This document shows, one piece after another, positions 21,249 through 33,900 of a DNA stretch of 47,050 bases. The notes under the pieces were generated by a model. It was not told the origin of the DNA and ran no database searches. It worked only from the letters and a program-made list of their open reading frames with translations. The stretch is from the NCBI GenBank assembly GCA_003427395.1, contig BFEA01000521.1, positions 973,860 through 1,020,909 of the forward strand, written 5' to 3'. The stretch is from Chara braunii (taxonomy: Eukaryota; Streptophyta; Charophyceae; Charales; Characeae). Made by a program: the position numbers and the translations under genes. Numbering within the stretch: position 1 is the first letter of the stretch; every line of letters begins with the position of its first letter.

Positions 21249-21975
21249 AGCTAGATCACCCAATTTTATGGGAACCTGTCTAGCTCAGCCATAGAGTATA
21301 CACAAACACATGGCACAACAACTTTTCTCTTTTTCAGACATATGATTAGGCTATCCAGCCTAGTCATCCTGAAATGTTCAAGTATCCAAGTTATATATAA
21401 CTATTTGCACTTAGTTTATTGAGGTAGCATATGACTGAATCGATCATATTTGCTCGAGGTTCAACCTACCCCTTCTTACCACAAGTTTACTCTCCATTAA
21501 TACTCTCTTCAGTTTGTGATAACTTATAGTCAGATCACCCAAACTTATAAGACAGTGTCTGACTAGACTGTTCATAGGTAAAATAGTAGTAAAATACAGT
21601 CAAGTTATAACCTTTTGGTTCCAGCATGTGCGTGACATTGGACCAAGACCACCAAAACGTATGAAACATGTTTGGTCCTCCGCATGATCTATCCCCTCAA
21701 TTAGTAAGTTAGGAACAGGTTGAGTCACCCAAACTTATAGAACATGCTTAGACCTTCTCATTCAAAACTAAAAGAAACTGAGAAAACCCAAAATAAGCAA
21801 GGTAATCAAGCCATTCAAACTTATGGGACAATGTTTGGTCCCCAAAAAGTCAACCACATATAGCCCTTGCAAGCCAGAGCAACTAGACCACTCAAACTTA
21901 TAGAACATGTCTGATCCTCCAGGCAACTCAAATAGCACTGGGTCTCCCCAAACTTATGGAGTCTTGCCCAGCCTT
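21249..21975. repeat. Hairpin array in B2
   Basis: Cores like CACCCAAACTTATAGAAC occur near 21256, 21536, 21646, 21726, 21810, 21889 and 21948. Flanks are complementary in several: AGCTAGA (21249-21255) with TCTAGCT (21279-21285), AGTCAGA with TCTGACT around 21533, and GGACCAA with TTGGTCC around 21640-21677. It corresponds to the B1 array. Confidence 0.65.
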
Positions 21976-24900
21976 TCATTGACCCAGTCAGACACAAGCG
22001 ATACTGCCTTCCTCTCATCCTTCCCCAGATGCAATCCCTTTCGACAATCTTCTTTCGGTCAGACAACAAAGTTGAAACTGAATTTGCACAATCATTCTTT
22101 TATTTAAGCCTGGTTTGTCCTGAAAGTCAGAGGTTGCACGTAATATACTCATTTAAATTGTAGAACGATGTAAAGATAGGGGTTATAACTGAGTTTATTG
22201 AAGGAGAATAAAACCTTTACCACCCAGTTCTCTGCCTCCATAACTCCTCATGAGTTCCGACAGAGCTCCCGCAATCTATGGGCAGACTCCCCACATAGTC
22301 TTGCTGCGGTCCTACGGGTTGCAATCCCGCCTGCCGCCTTCCTCTCTAAACAGGACTAGGCTTAGAGTAAGAAGGGCAGAAGATAAGGGATTTCATATGC
22401 TTGAGATACAGGAGAGAAACATATTTAACTCTCAAAAGAGGGCCTTGGTAACTTCATGCGCTTGAGGACCCCGCAATGATGGTCATGATGCAGCAACAAC
22501 TTGGTCAAACTGAAGTCAACCTTCAACTGTTAATTTGTCGGTGTCCTTCCAAATCATAGCAACATCATGTCTGTAACGCATGACTTCCCTTGCTCAAGCC
22601 ACAATATCCCCTCCTCAATCTGAATTGTCGATCCCCAGTCAACAAGGTCTGTGATTAAACGTGTGTGCGTACTAACTCCGTATTGATTAGTTGTTCGTAG
22701 CAGCAATTCGGTCCTTCCCGATCACACTAAACTTCTTCAGGCTTCGACGCCAGTAGAGTAGTCACACCAACTGTCCCCGCTGCACCAGTCGCAGCAGAAC
22801 AGTAACAATTATCCGACGCACCAACCACTCACCAGGCACGACAGTAGCTCCCGATCCAGCGGTGAACAGCGTGCCAGCCCAAGTACGTTTGCAGTCTACA
22901 AGTCCTTCCTCGATCTGGCTTGCTCTACACCATACGAGTTGTGACAAGGTACGTCTTCTCTTTGCTATCCCTCCTCCTTTCCTTCCTGCTGATATCCTGC
23001 TTCACCCAATCTGTCAGTGACCTTGGTTAGATACAGGTAGCTATAGAAAAGACCGGATCGAGCCATTCATAGTTCGATGGCGTAATATGCCCATACTTAG
23101 TCGTGCATGACTTTGTCTATCAAATGAGCATTGACTACTGGCAGGATCAGCCACGTTGTGGGTGTTGTAGCAAACACAGGTGCACCCTGCGGGCATCCCC
23201 TGATTGCTAACCAAAGCACAAAACAGGGTCCAGTCCTCCGCCGGAACTTCGTCAGACACGGGCCAGGTAAGTGCACATCGCTCCTTTTCTCTCTCTCTCT
23301 CACTCTTCAACTGCTGAGGCCGCAAAAAACTTGAACGAATCCTCCACAGAATACAAAAGACAGCATCGCTAGCAGCCACGCTCTTCTCCGCACTCGCTGC
23401 CTTCCCTATCTAGTACGTATCTCAATCTCTTACTTTCCTCTCTTCCCATTTTCTTTCCTCGTATCCCTTGTTGCTTGGTAAACCTGGTCGGCATCCCAAT
23501 TGGGTGAGTGTATCGTTCGGAACGGCCTAGGAATGCTTAAACAAAGTGGAGGACGAAACTTCCACTACCGTGATACTCATCGGGATGACCACCAATCATG
23601 GTCGCAACCAACAAGTAAGTTTCTAACCCCTCAACTCGCCGTACACTACCTCCATCGATAGAACGATAAAAAATTGAATGCATCTTTTGTAGAAAAACGG
23701 CGAGATACACAGCGTCGTCAACCCTCCTTCTTTTAGCACGTAGCCCCTGCAACTTGCTGCTACTAACCAGCTGCACCAACTCCAATTCCGTCTCCTCCAA
23801 CGCAGTCCCCCTGCCCCAAGTCCTTAGTGTAGAACCTCGTCCCAAAATCGACAGAGAAAACGATCGAAGCTCACTAACTTTTTCACTTTTTCCCTTCTTC
23901 TTGACTCTTTCTTCACACTTCAGTTCCTCATTATCATTTATTTTTACTACTGTAACACTAATTTTAACCTCACCACTGCACTTGCCTACCCTTAAAACCC
24001 CTGTCTACCTCCCTCTTCCACTTGATTTCATCAAGAATCGAGTGAAATCTCGATTCTCTATCTCCCATCGTCTCTTCTTTTGCCATATCTCACGCGGCCT
24101 TTCTCTCTTATAACCACTCATACACCAACTTTCATACTAATCTGATTGTACTAACGGATTCGCCTTAGGCAAAAAACCCGAATTAACCCCTTCCCTCGTT
24201 CGATTTCATTAAGAATTGAGCGAGATCTTCGACTTTCATTCCCACCATACCTTCCGGCGCAACTTTGTTCTCACATAAATCCGTTTTTACTGACTCTTTT
24301 CTAAAACTAACTTCACAATCGTATTTGCCCTGTCTAAAAACCCTTGCTTAACCTTTTCCCTCATCTGTTTCCACTTGGCATCTAGGAGAAACCTCCCTTT
24401 CTGTTCTATCATGTCCATCGCTCCATCTTCAACTCTACCTTCGAATGCACCTGGCGCAAAACTGCGTTCAGGTTCAGCCCACTGTTTTCGCTTTACTTCC
24501 TCATGTCCTTCTACTCCGTTTGCGTCTCTTGTTGTAGCGCATGACTCTTGTGTCACGCACCAACACTACCTGACAACTTTTATTGTCGTGAGGAAGGCAT
24601 CCGAGGAAACCAACTTTTAGACGGTCTGATTAACAGATCGCCTCTACACCAAGCCAGATAAACAATCGCTTGCACCGCTGTGGCCTCAACCACAACGCCT
24701 CCTGCCCATATTAGTGTCAGATTGCAACTTAACTCAGGCATCACACGGGGTGCCTGTTGATACAAACGGTAGACCGGTGGTCATATGAAATTGAGGCCTG
24801 CTAAAGAATGTACACCCGCCTGCCGAACCCGCTAGCTTCGGCAACGGGTGGCACTGAGTTTATGACCTATGTGCTGCCGATGTGACCACAAGGGCTCCTC

Positions 24901-26028
24901 AAACAATGGAAGGGCACGGGCCTACTCTTAAGCCTGCAGCATGGCCCTGGGTGGGACGTGCCGGGTGCAGATCGTGCTGGGGAATTTTATGCAAACTGCC
25001 CCTGCAACCCATGTCGCAGTGGGTGCAACCCCCGCCACTCAGGTTTCTTTTGCTTCGTGGGCTAACCACCCACCGACTTGCATGCATGTTGTACTCTGTC
25101 GGTCCATATTTCAGGATGGGCAGGATATAAGAATTTTGTCAATACCTCGAACACGCAGGGGCTCGTAGGTCAAGCAAAGGAGGAGCGCGCTCAGGGTTTT
25201 TGACTGCCATGACGACCCCTAAACTCGACGTCATGTCCGAGTCAAAGAAGGTCGGAGCATGAAAAAATAGAAATAATACGACACTAAATAATAAATTTTC
25301 GACCTTGCCGACGACAAAACCAAGGGGGATAGCCCCGTCGGGCCCTCAACCCCTGGGGTTCTTCTCGCTATTTTGATATTCTTGCTTTGCCGCCGCCGAC
25401 CTCAATCCCTAAATATCCCGAGCGAAAGTCAGACACAATTTTTATTTAATCCTAACTTAATTAGAAATAAAAAGCTGACCGGCAATCACGCCGGTTCTTC
25501 AATCATCAACAAAAAAATCAAGCGCGCCTCAAACCTGCACACCCACACACTCTCTGCTCTAGTCAACTGTCTAGTCAACGTAAACTACAGACACAGTCGC
25601 GCCTCATGCTGTTTACTTAAACTTTAAACCAACTTATTTTTCTAACGCTCGCAAAGAGTAGGGCGGATACCCTTGTAAAGGTATTCGCACCAACGGCTTA
25701 CCGGACCATATCAAGCGATCAAGCGACGTCCCCGTCGCTTCGCAGAATCAAAAGTTATCAACTCATCCATAACCAAAAATGTTGACGAGAAAGAAACCAA
25801 TCCGATTAGCCGACAGACTACGGTCTGAAACCTCCATCAATCCATGCCAAACGCAGCTATATGCTGTCAGGATTCTAACCTGGGTTTCCATTGTCCTGAC
25901 ATTAGGACGCTCATGTACTAGACATACGTACTACAACATAAGTTTCAGCGGTCCTCTCAACCATCCTCTCTCCTTTGTCATAGACAAACGCCGACTTTTC
26001 GTTAAGTGTCTCATTCTTGCTTTCCTCC

Positions 26029-26044
26029 CAACAATTCTCACAAT

Positions 26045-26089
<45 letters not shown>

Positions 26090-26106
26090 ACAATTCTCAC
26101 AATTAA

Positions 26107-26162
<56 letters not shown>
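26029..26162. repeat. Two (TA)n microsatellites with duplicated flank
   Basis: TA runs at about 26047-26087 and 26108-26161 are each preceded by the same flank, CAACAATTCTCACAAT, at 26029 and 26088. A3 has a single short TA run at about 39632. Confidence 0.9.
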
Positions 26163-26165
<3 letters not shown>

Positions 26166-26483
26166 GACTTTTCCTGCAGTTTAGTACAGGAAGGCTAGGT
26201 CTTCATCTTGGCCCACCATAGTCTGGTTGATCGAGCCAGATCTACGACCCACCGCATTGTTATTTTAGCGTCAGTGTCCTCGCAGGTTGCGCCACAATAG
26301 ACCTTCTCTTGATAAACATTCAATCAAGACTCCAAAAGACTCGACTCTTATCCCTCTGCCATCCCGCGGGAAGTAAAACCCTCCGAGGTGACCATACCCC
26401 TTTAAGTCTTTACTTCTTTGGTGAGACATGACCCAGCTGCCAGGTTACGCTGGTTAGCAGTGAATACTAGGGGTTGCGCCCTA

Positions 26484-26830
26484 GTGATGTTAAACTTCAC
26501 CGTTAGCTTGGTCTTTCCTTCAAATGCCCTAAGATTAGCACAAGTGGTTGGACGATGTGTCTCAACGATACAGACCTATTGTGGGTCTATGTAAAGGTCT
26601 GTCACACATAAAAGACATTTACCAGCTCTCTGTGGGACAACACAGGGAGCACGACATAGTGATGTAAACTTTACCGTTAGTTTGGTCTTTCCTTCAAATG
26701 CCCTAAGATTAGCACAAGTGGTTGGACCGTGTGTCGCAACGATACAGACCTATTGTGGGCCTACTTAAAGGTCTGTCACACATAAAAGGCATTTACCAGC
26801 CCTTTATGGGACAACACAGAGAGCACGGCA
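26484..26830. repeat. 175-bp tandem duplication in A2
   Basis: The segment starting GTGATGT at 26484 is repeated from 26659 with few differences. A3 (near 39980) and A1 have it once. The two units differ at several positions, so the duplication is not recent. Confidence 0.85.
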
Positions 26831-28737
26831 TCCTCTCCACTTTCACAAAACAAAATCACCGCCAGATTCACAAGGTCGTGACCTTCCAACTTGATCAGAG
26901 CAGGAAAGTCATACATCTCAATGACATCTCCAAAATAAATCACTCTTGCGACCTCCAAAATTTCATCAATGGCCAAACAAAAACTTGTTTCTTCTTGTCA
27001 TGCTTTATCTTTCAAATCAGTTCTTCGTGCCATTTAATCTTTTAACCGCCTTTTCAATTGAAGGAGGTCTCACTCATTAGGTCTTCCAGTCATCCCTCTC
27101 TTTCTAGGATGAACTTTCATGCGACCTTTTTAAAACATCTTGTATTGAAGATGAGTCTCAAAAAAAGTAAACAAATAACCACATTTCCTCTTGAAGGTGT
27201 CTCAACTATAAAACCGCTCAAACTGAGAGACCAACTTATGGGTCCTCGTCACAACTCAACAAATAAACATTCGGCATGGTAAAGCGTTCGACTCTCAAAG
27301 ACTCATAAATCCCTTATGATTCTCACATCCTTCATAAAAACAGATTGCATTTTCTCCCCTTATACCCGACCCTATCATCCGCCCGTGGGCAGACCGCACA
27401 AGTATACTGAAGAGTAGACAATTCACATCCATCATTTTCACAAAATACACATTACACGAGATGTTTTTCATACATTTCTCACTCAAAGCTATCATACATC
27501 ATGATAAAACCACACACGTGAGAGTGATTCTGATCGTCATATATAAAGAGTAGTCTCAAATAAAATCTCAACTCAATATACACTCAGGGGTGTAATATCG
27601 CAACTCAAAAACGAACAATCATAGTTCTGAATTACATATGTACACTTAGAGTTGAACAATCTCAACTCATAATGACACTAGTATCACGCAAAAAATTGTA
27701 GCCTCCCTAGCCTGAGTTAAGTTGAAGCAGCCTTAATCAGGGCGTGGTCACACCCCTCAAATCGGAGGAAACCAAGTAATTCAAGACATATCCAAATATC
27801 AAAAGTAACACAAGGTCCATCACGCCTCGATCGATTAAAAGTTTATAGCGGCCTCGTGTTAGAATGTTGTGCATATTGTCTTCTCAAATCTCAACACAAC
27901 TCACACAAGAAGAGGTTTAACATACCAACCTCCGAGGCTATAAAATCCTTAAAAAAAAAAAACACTAGATTCAATGCATCTCATACATACAAACGTATAA
28001 GCGCGTACACCCTCTCTTCTTGAGGTGGTACAACTAAAAAAAAATTCATCCCTTAAATACAATCACCTCATCTCGATTCTCAAGGTGGTATTCCCAGAGG
28101 AAAGTACATGTCTAAAGGGGACAAGTGCCACAACTAAATCCAAATCGGTGTTCCTAACAAGATCACACCCTCACATGATTTCATGATGCATTTAGGTCTA
28201 TATTACAAACCATACCCTCATCCGTCTCTTACCTTCAGCAACCCATACATGACCGATACTCACTCTTACATTTCAATCATGCTCTGGTCATTTACCCTTG
28301 AGCAGACATAAGAGCCTCTGAGGTGTTTATTTGGTCTAAACTAAAGTCTTTTTTGATTCAACACATATACATGACGCGTTAAAGACATGCATATATCTTC
28401 TAGCTTCATGCAGCATACAGTCAGGACCCCGCTGACTGAAACATAGAGTTAGGTTCACACAATCCGTTAACATGCTATCCTAACTCCCATGTCCACGTAT
28501 ATACAACTGGACTCATTAAAACAACCCAAGCAATCTATGGTCGATCTCTTACTGAAAACTTCCCAAACCTAAGGGTTAGGGCTAATCACCTCTTCAAGCT
28601 GCAATATTATTTCTGACCCTATCCCTTATCACTCTTTCACATCCTTCAACCTTTCCAATTTTCAAGGGTACCACGATCATGCATGCATAGCTTTTAAAAC
28701 CAATTATAGGCAGACAGTAGTGGTCATTGCATAACTT

Positions 28738-29678
28738 TCAAAACCAACCATAAACAGACAGTAGTGACCCTTGCATTCGTACTATATAATAAGGTGACCG
28801 TAGACAAGTCCATAAAAGACACTTGGCATAGTATGAGGGCACCCTCCATCGGCTCGCTACCGCCCGAACCTCGTCCCAGTCTACAATCCCTTCATTCGGA
28901 TCATGAGAGCTTGCATAAGCGTCAACAACGTTGACTATGTTCCTGAGTCCTTGACTATGGGGTAGAAACCTTTGGTCTAGGTACAAACCATATATCAATT
29001 CACACGTGTACCACTCATATCCTCATCCCTGTATCTTCAAAGCGACTTCTATTGCGGCTTCTACTTTTGCATGTCCCCCAAAACATTTCTTTATGAGGAA
29101 TTCAGACATGATGACTCGTAACGGGGCTGAAGGAAACCCAAATTCTTCAGCACGCTTGACCTCTACATGGGTCAGAACTTGTTTTTCTCCTTCATGGACC
29201 CTTCTCCTTGCCCATTTTGCTGCAGTTCCCTCAACCATCCTTAAAGGCCTCGCAAGTAGACTTTCATGCCCAAGCGCCAACTCGACCCCATGCTTGACCC
29301 AAAATGACGAGGAGGCGTATAGGGTCACCCTCACGATCGTACAACCTTAATCATCATCAAAACCTAACTCGATCCAAACGAAGATATCCTTGTCTATCAG
29401 CATGCCCCGCCAAAAAGAGATATATTCCCCTTCCTTGACTCTTCTCGGCAATGATACCTCGAGTCTATCTCCCTTCCTAATGGGCAAGACCATACTATTA
29501 TCTTCCTTTGCATAAGGCATCCTAACTTAGTTGCCTTTCGCTTTGTCTGGATTCCGTCCATCATAGAAAAAACATCATGCATACGCCTTTCGTTACTATG
29601 CTGACAATTGCGTTCTACAATCTCTACTCTTGACACCTTAGCTTCAAGTCGTCTTTTACTAAAATTCACCCTTTCCAA
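28738..29678 (-). pseudogene. Conserved unknown protein, copy in element 2 (decayed)
   Basis: Minus-strand frames here match those at 41548-42245. The best part, 29334-29023, reads through LYASSSF, ALGHESLL, VHEGE, FPSAPLRV and KCFGG; the same landmarks occur in the other copy. Over about 95 codons the two copies have no gap and are roughly 70 percent alike. The frame continues toward 28738 with LYLDQRFLPH and VDAYASSHDP, after a TGA near 29028-29020. Upstream, toward 29520, the register changes. I do not recognise the family and see no transmembrane segment or zinc motif. The gene takes the place of gag-pol in this element. It could be a protein encoded by a non-autonomous element or a captured host fragment. 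Confidence 0.5.
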
Positions 29679-29989
29679 GGTTTACGACTATTCAGTTTAG
29701 GGAGAATAATAATGGTAATATATCACGGTAATAGTACATTCACAGATATCAAAGATTCATAATCATAATAACTCATGGAAAACGATATAATATTACCTTA
29801 ATAACTGATATCAAGAACGCTCATAGAAATCGAAAACCTTATACTCAAGCTAGTCAATTACCCAAAGCATATACAAATACCTCATAATGATAAGCTTATA
29901 CCAGCAGGCATATCATATGATAGGCACGTCATGATCGGGAAGAAGTCGCCAACAATTAGTACTTTCAAACATAATACTTGTGAGTGTAG

Positions 29990-30315
29990 CATTTTTTTTT
30001 TAAATGCCACTTCACCCAACCTACCCAAAATTTTCTTAGTACATGCCACCCTAAGAAAAAAAGAAAAAAAAAAGTTTGAAGCTCATCCAACCCACCCAAG
30101 CATTTTTTTGAATTTTTCTGCCCATGCCCAAACGACCCGCCACCCATAAAAAAGGTTCCCCCAGACCCACCCGCACCCACAACAAAATCATTGTCCGCCC
30201 GCATCCGGGATGTAGTATCTTTTCACCCCCAGCCGCCCGTGCCCGCTATTGTCTATCCCGCCGAACATTTACAGACAATAAGATATTATAACGTGACATG
30301 ACAAAATCAAACACG

Positions 30316-30370
<55 letters not shown>

Positions 30371-30461
30371 CTCTCTCATTGGTCTCTCTCTCTCTCTCTC
30401 TTNNNNNNNNNNNNNNNNNNNNNNNNNNNNNNNNNNNNNNNNNNNNNNNNNNNNNNNNNNN

Positions 30462-30547
<86 letters not shown>

Positions 30548-31345
30548 CTATCTCGATCTATCTATCTCGATCTCTCTCTCGACTGTTGCTCGCTCGTAGC
30601 AGCGTCGTTGCTCCTCAGGCCGTCAGTGCGTGGCTCCCCTCGTCGTCGGTGTGTGGCTCGCAGCCGCGCTGTTGCTCCCCAGGTCGTCGGTGCGTTGCCC
30701 TCCTCCTCGCCGCCCCGCCACCTCCTCCCTGCTGTTGGACCATGCACAAGTTGTGACGTTGCAGGATGACGACGCCAAAATTTGAAGCGCTCCAGAACTT
30801 CGAAAGTAGGGAGCGAACCTTGCCACCCGTTGTGGTTTGGTTCGCCCCGTGTTGTTTTAATAGGAGCGAAACTCGACATCCCGTTTGAAAGCGGTAACTC
30901 ATCCAAATGTGGGCTGTGGTGCAGCCGCCAAGAGGCAAGAGCAGCGTGTGAAAAAGTTGAAAGAAGGTTCCTGCTTTTTTTTTCATGAGGACCTCGACTT
31001 TTTTTTTTTTTTTTTAGGCAGGCCGACGGCGGGACTTGACACTTCTTGCGTGCACGTTCAACTTTTTTAGACGGGTGGCCATTTCGTGCAAGGATTGGGG
31101 GGGGGTGGAGTTCCTCATGGGTTGTCCTGGGTTTGTGGGTCGGGTGACCCAGGCCTAGTACTCACCCACCTGTCACCCGCCCACTCGGGTGACCCAGGCC
31201 TAATGTTGACCCACCTGTCACCCACCCAGGCTACTTGGCCTTGACCTCCCCTCATCCCACCCAGGTCACCTTATGAAGACCCGCACCTGACCCAATGTCC
31301 TCGTGGGTGGGGTGCGTGCAAGTGGGTGCGGGTTTGGGTACCCGG
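29990..31345. mobile_element. Private insertion of about 1.35 kb in element 2
   Basis: Element 3 passes directly from the equivalent of about 29800 to that of 31357 (at 42540-42557), so this stretch was added here or lost there. Both ends are rich in CCCACC or GGGTGG words. ACCCGCACCCAC near 30167 is the reverse complement of GTGGGTGCGGGT near 31322, giving inverted ends like those of some DNA transposons. A purine/pyrimidine repeat with an N gap, a GC-rich segment (30600-30720) and two poly-T runs lie inside. No transposase is visible. Confidence 0.4.
30313..30590. repeat. (AG)n, (CT)n and (ATCT)n repeats with an assembly gap
   Basis: AG repeats run at about 30318-30368 and CT repeats at 30384-30402. 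N occupies 30403-30461 (59 bases), CT repeats follow at 30462-30528, then TATC repeats. The AG and CT arms are complementary and could fold back, which probably stopped sequencing. Confidence 0.95.
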
Positions 31346-31406
31346 TGCTCATCTATGGTATACTGTCGCGAGGGGCAGTGTAATCCTCTTTAGAAAGGAT
31401 AACATC

Positions 31407-31628
31407 TCAAATCTCTACCTCATTGGTTCTCCCTCCGATTCTAACACTTGTACCTTGCAGACCTCTGCGGACAAGATAAACAACCTCACCATATACGCTC
31501 CGGGTGGTGTTGTCCCGTCCTGTTTTGGTGAACCCACTTGACACAAAAATAGTTGGGGATTCACCCCCTACCTTTTTGTGGTATGCAGTAGCTGCTTCCT
31601 CCATAGGCCATAGTCTGACAAGACTCAA
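31407..31628 (-). pseudogene. Second conserved unknown block, copy in element 2
   Basis: The frame reads through EAATAYHKKVGGESPTIFVSS and RSVYGEVVYLV. The copy at 42623-42835 has the same landmarks. The copies differ by about a 10-base gap after this point, so the shared frame ends near 31470. The DNA around it (31357-31800) is also similar outside the frame, so coding is only suggested. Confidence 0.35.
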
Positions 31629-32305
31629 TTACTTTCCCCCTATTCAGTGGTAGTGTAGTCATTGTATCACAGAGGATTAGACAACAACACCCCACTATGG
31701 ATCAAGAACATAGTTCCGGCGTGGGTCTCACTACTAGTTACAAGACAATTATAATTTTTTCAAAGTCATCTCTCGAAGGAACAATAACATAGGATTGCAC
31801 CCTTCCTTAGGGTAGACCTTACACATTGATCATTCTATAAGAAGAAACTTATCTCAAGGAAGTGGTCACTCCATTCACCTCTAAATCCGCATCAGACGTG
31901 GATTCTGCGCAACACCCCTACCCCTCTTTGAAGAGCAATCCAGATACACAATAAACAATCATAAGTTGATAATTGGACTTGGGACGCTCATATAAACCCT
32001 TGCAGACTGATAAGTTCAAATACGTTCTTCAGATACATAGCCCATGTAAATATTCCTGACAAGGATAACCATTTAAATAAATATAATTATCAAGCACATA
32101 GCCTCACATAATCAGACACTAGGTAGGCTTACTCACATTAGATCTGACATATATGGATGAGTTCGATCTTATAACTCAAGAGATGCCCTTAAAAATTTAG
32201 TCTCAAGTCCTTAGTTCAAACTTCATAGATTCAAGTGCATGATCCAAACTTAGAAAGGTTCAAACGAAGGTCTAACATCACCTACACCCTATCACACCAT
32301 CAAAA

Positions 32306-32700
32306 GTAACCGGTGTCGAGCGCACGGTCCCCGCTGGGGGAACCTTCCCGGCCTCGTCACGCACGATTGGCAGAGCCGCTCCGGCCGAGTGCGCTAGCTA
32401 TACCTCTATCGAGTCCCTACGACAGGACAGGGTCTCGCAAGGTACAACTTACCTCCNCCCGGGCGAGTTGTCATCATCCCTTGGGTGGGCGTATCCCCGC
32501 CGAGCTACTGAACCACATGCGGAAACTTTTACTTGCAATCGTGGAGGTGGCTCAACCGAGGGCGTTTCTCGTATGCTGTAGCATAGGGGGGTACGTGCGG
32601 TCCACGCCTAGCTCGGACCAGTACACGAACCATCACGTTGGGGCGCTGATCTCCCACGTGCGGTCCAGGTCGGTCGACTAGGACATCCTAACTCAGCCAC
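32306..32700 (-). repeat. Module L2 (partial)
   Basis: Matches L1 and L3 from just after the primer binding site to about the GTCGACTAGGAC word at 32673-32684. The second half of L and the tRNA-complementary site are missing. It follows element 2's internal region directly. One N is at 32457. Confidence 0.7.
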
Positions 32701-32825
32701 ACGATATGCAACAAAACGAACTAACTTAGACAAACAAATAAGCCTAGTCCCTTTTTCATACGTCCTGACCCATAACTCGGGAGAGAAGGTTAACAACAGT
32801 TGTATTTTTCATCACCACTTCAGAA

Positions 32826-33178
32826 CACCCTTCACCACTTCAAGATGCAGTCTGCCTAAACAGGTGGTTTTCAGGGTCTTAGGACCTTTCACCACTTCAG
32901 GTACATTCAGGTTTGAAAATCCTGAATGGTCCTGAAGTGGCAAAAACTCCGAAGACCCTGAAAACCACATGTTTAGGAAGGTATCATCCTCAAGTGGTGA
33001 AGGGTGGTTTTCATAGTCTTCGGACCTTTCACCACTTCAGGACCATTCAGGATTTTCAGACTGTGCAAAACTCTCACTTGACCACTTCAGGACACCCTTC
33101 ACCACTTCAGGATGCAACCTGCCTAAATAGGTGGTTTTCAGGGTCTTCGGACCTTTCACCACTTCAGAACCATTCAGG
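32826..33178. repeat. Inverted plus direct repeat (86-bp units)
   Basis: Arm 32826-32911 is the near-perfect reverse complement of 32921-33006, with a 9-base loop. The outer 15 bases (CACCCTTCACCACTT) and the inner 8 match exactly. The same 86-bp unit appears again in direct orientation at 33093-33178, and a partial direct copy lies at 33004-33060. It sits between L2 and B3 and is absent from the L1 and L3 borders. It could be a foldback-type insertion. Confidence 0.85.
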
Positions 33179-33209
33179 ATTTTCAGACTGCCCAAAACTC
33201 TCACTTCAG

Positions 33210-33900
33210 AATTTTCATTCCTGAATTTTCAGCTATCCGATAACCGCTTGTGTAACTCGGAAAAACCTTTGTGTCTAAGCGAGACCCACACGAAGTTGCA
33301 TTAAAAAAATGTAACCGCCAAGAGAATCATAACGCTCAATCATATGTACTCAATTGATCTGCTATCATGGCGATGCTTCATGCGTTACCCACATCCTCGC
33401 ACCCTCTCATGGGTTCCGGGGTTGCGTACGATACTCAGGTGTCGAAAGCAAAATATCGTGAAGGGTTCTTCCTTCACGATATTGCACGGCTGAAGGATAA
33501 GTCATGCGTCCCTTGCGACACCCCTGTCTTTAGGCAGTGGGTGACCATAAGCAAGAGGCGTAGGCCCGGCTCAAGGGGGAAACCCTTTTTGTGTTGGACC
33601 AGAGTCTGAGATGTCCTGGACAAGGACCTCGAATTTCAGGCTCAGGACCAACGCCCGACTGATAATTTAAAAGGCAAAACCCCTTTTGAGATGAAATTCG
33701 CTCGTCCTTCCCCTGAGGGAAGAAAATAAGAGAAGTCACGGGTTGGTGAGCAATTCGCCATACCCAAACGAAGTCTTTGTCCAACCAAAGGTTGAGCGCT
33801 AAACCTTGCGCTCGACTACTCCTGCCTGTTCGCTAGATGCGTGCGATAAGAGCAAAATAAGAAAAAGAAAAGGGCGAGTCTCGGGGGAAATAAGGGAAAA
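33210..33900. repeat. Spacer between L2 and B3 with a strong hairpin
   Basis: Related to 13020-13400 next to L1. AATATCGTGAAGG at 33452-33464 and CCTTCACGATATT at 33471-33483 form a perfect 13-bp stem with a 6-base loop. No gene is supported. Confidence 0.6.

Larger units (their letters stand above)
19832..25650 (-). repeat. Module B2
   Basis: This repeats the order of B1. The start (19905-20200) matches 13412-13720 and 45405-45700. The 122-bp units lie near 20550-20950, the hairpin array at 21249-21975 and the conserved block at 22190-22500. Periodic DNA follows at 24020-24480, and the end (25480-25650) matches the ends of B1 and B3. It begins at the equivalent of 45375 in L3/B4, with no L module in front. 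No gene is supported. Confidence 0.65.
25651..28060 (-). repeat. Module A2: distal end of an LTR
   Basis: Starts at the conserved palindrome and follows A1 and A3 in order as far as about 28060. It has two changes of its own: two TA microsatellites at 26047-26162 and a 175-bp tandem duplication at 26484-26830. No gene is supported; open frames inside the TA repeats are meaningless. Confidence 0.65.
28061..32305 (-). mobile_element. Internal region of element 2 (non-autonomous, no gag-pol)
   Basis: This lies between an LTR end (A2) and an LTR start (L2), where element 1 has gag-pol. No protease, RT, RNase H or integrase motif is present. It shares two coding-like minus-strand blocks with 41101-44296 (see the separate entries). 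It has a private insertion at about 29990-31345 and no intact primer binding site; only a fragment of the region beside it survives near 32312. Non-coding stretches such as 28100-28700 and 31630-32300 show no gene to me; 31630-32290 is related to 42840-43500. Confidence 0.55.

Noticed and set aside
25779-26221. Frames running through the TA repeats
   Set aside because: They encode only Tyr/Ile runs from the microsatellite.
29990-30240. Telomere-like CCCACCC and CCCAACC words
   Set aside because: They are not a regular telomere repeat. They lie at the edge of an insertion and vary from unit to unit.
30562-30986. Minus-strand frames in the GC-rich part of the insertion
   Set aside because: Three overlapping frames, all low complexity, next to an N gap, with no counterpart in element 3.
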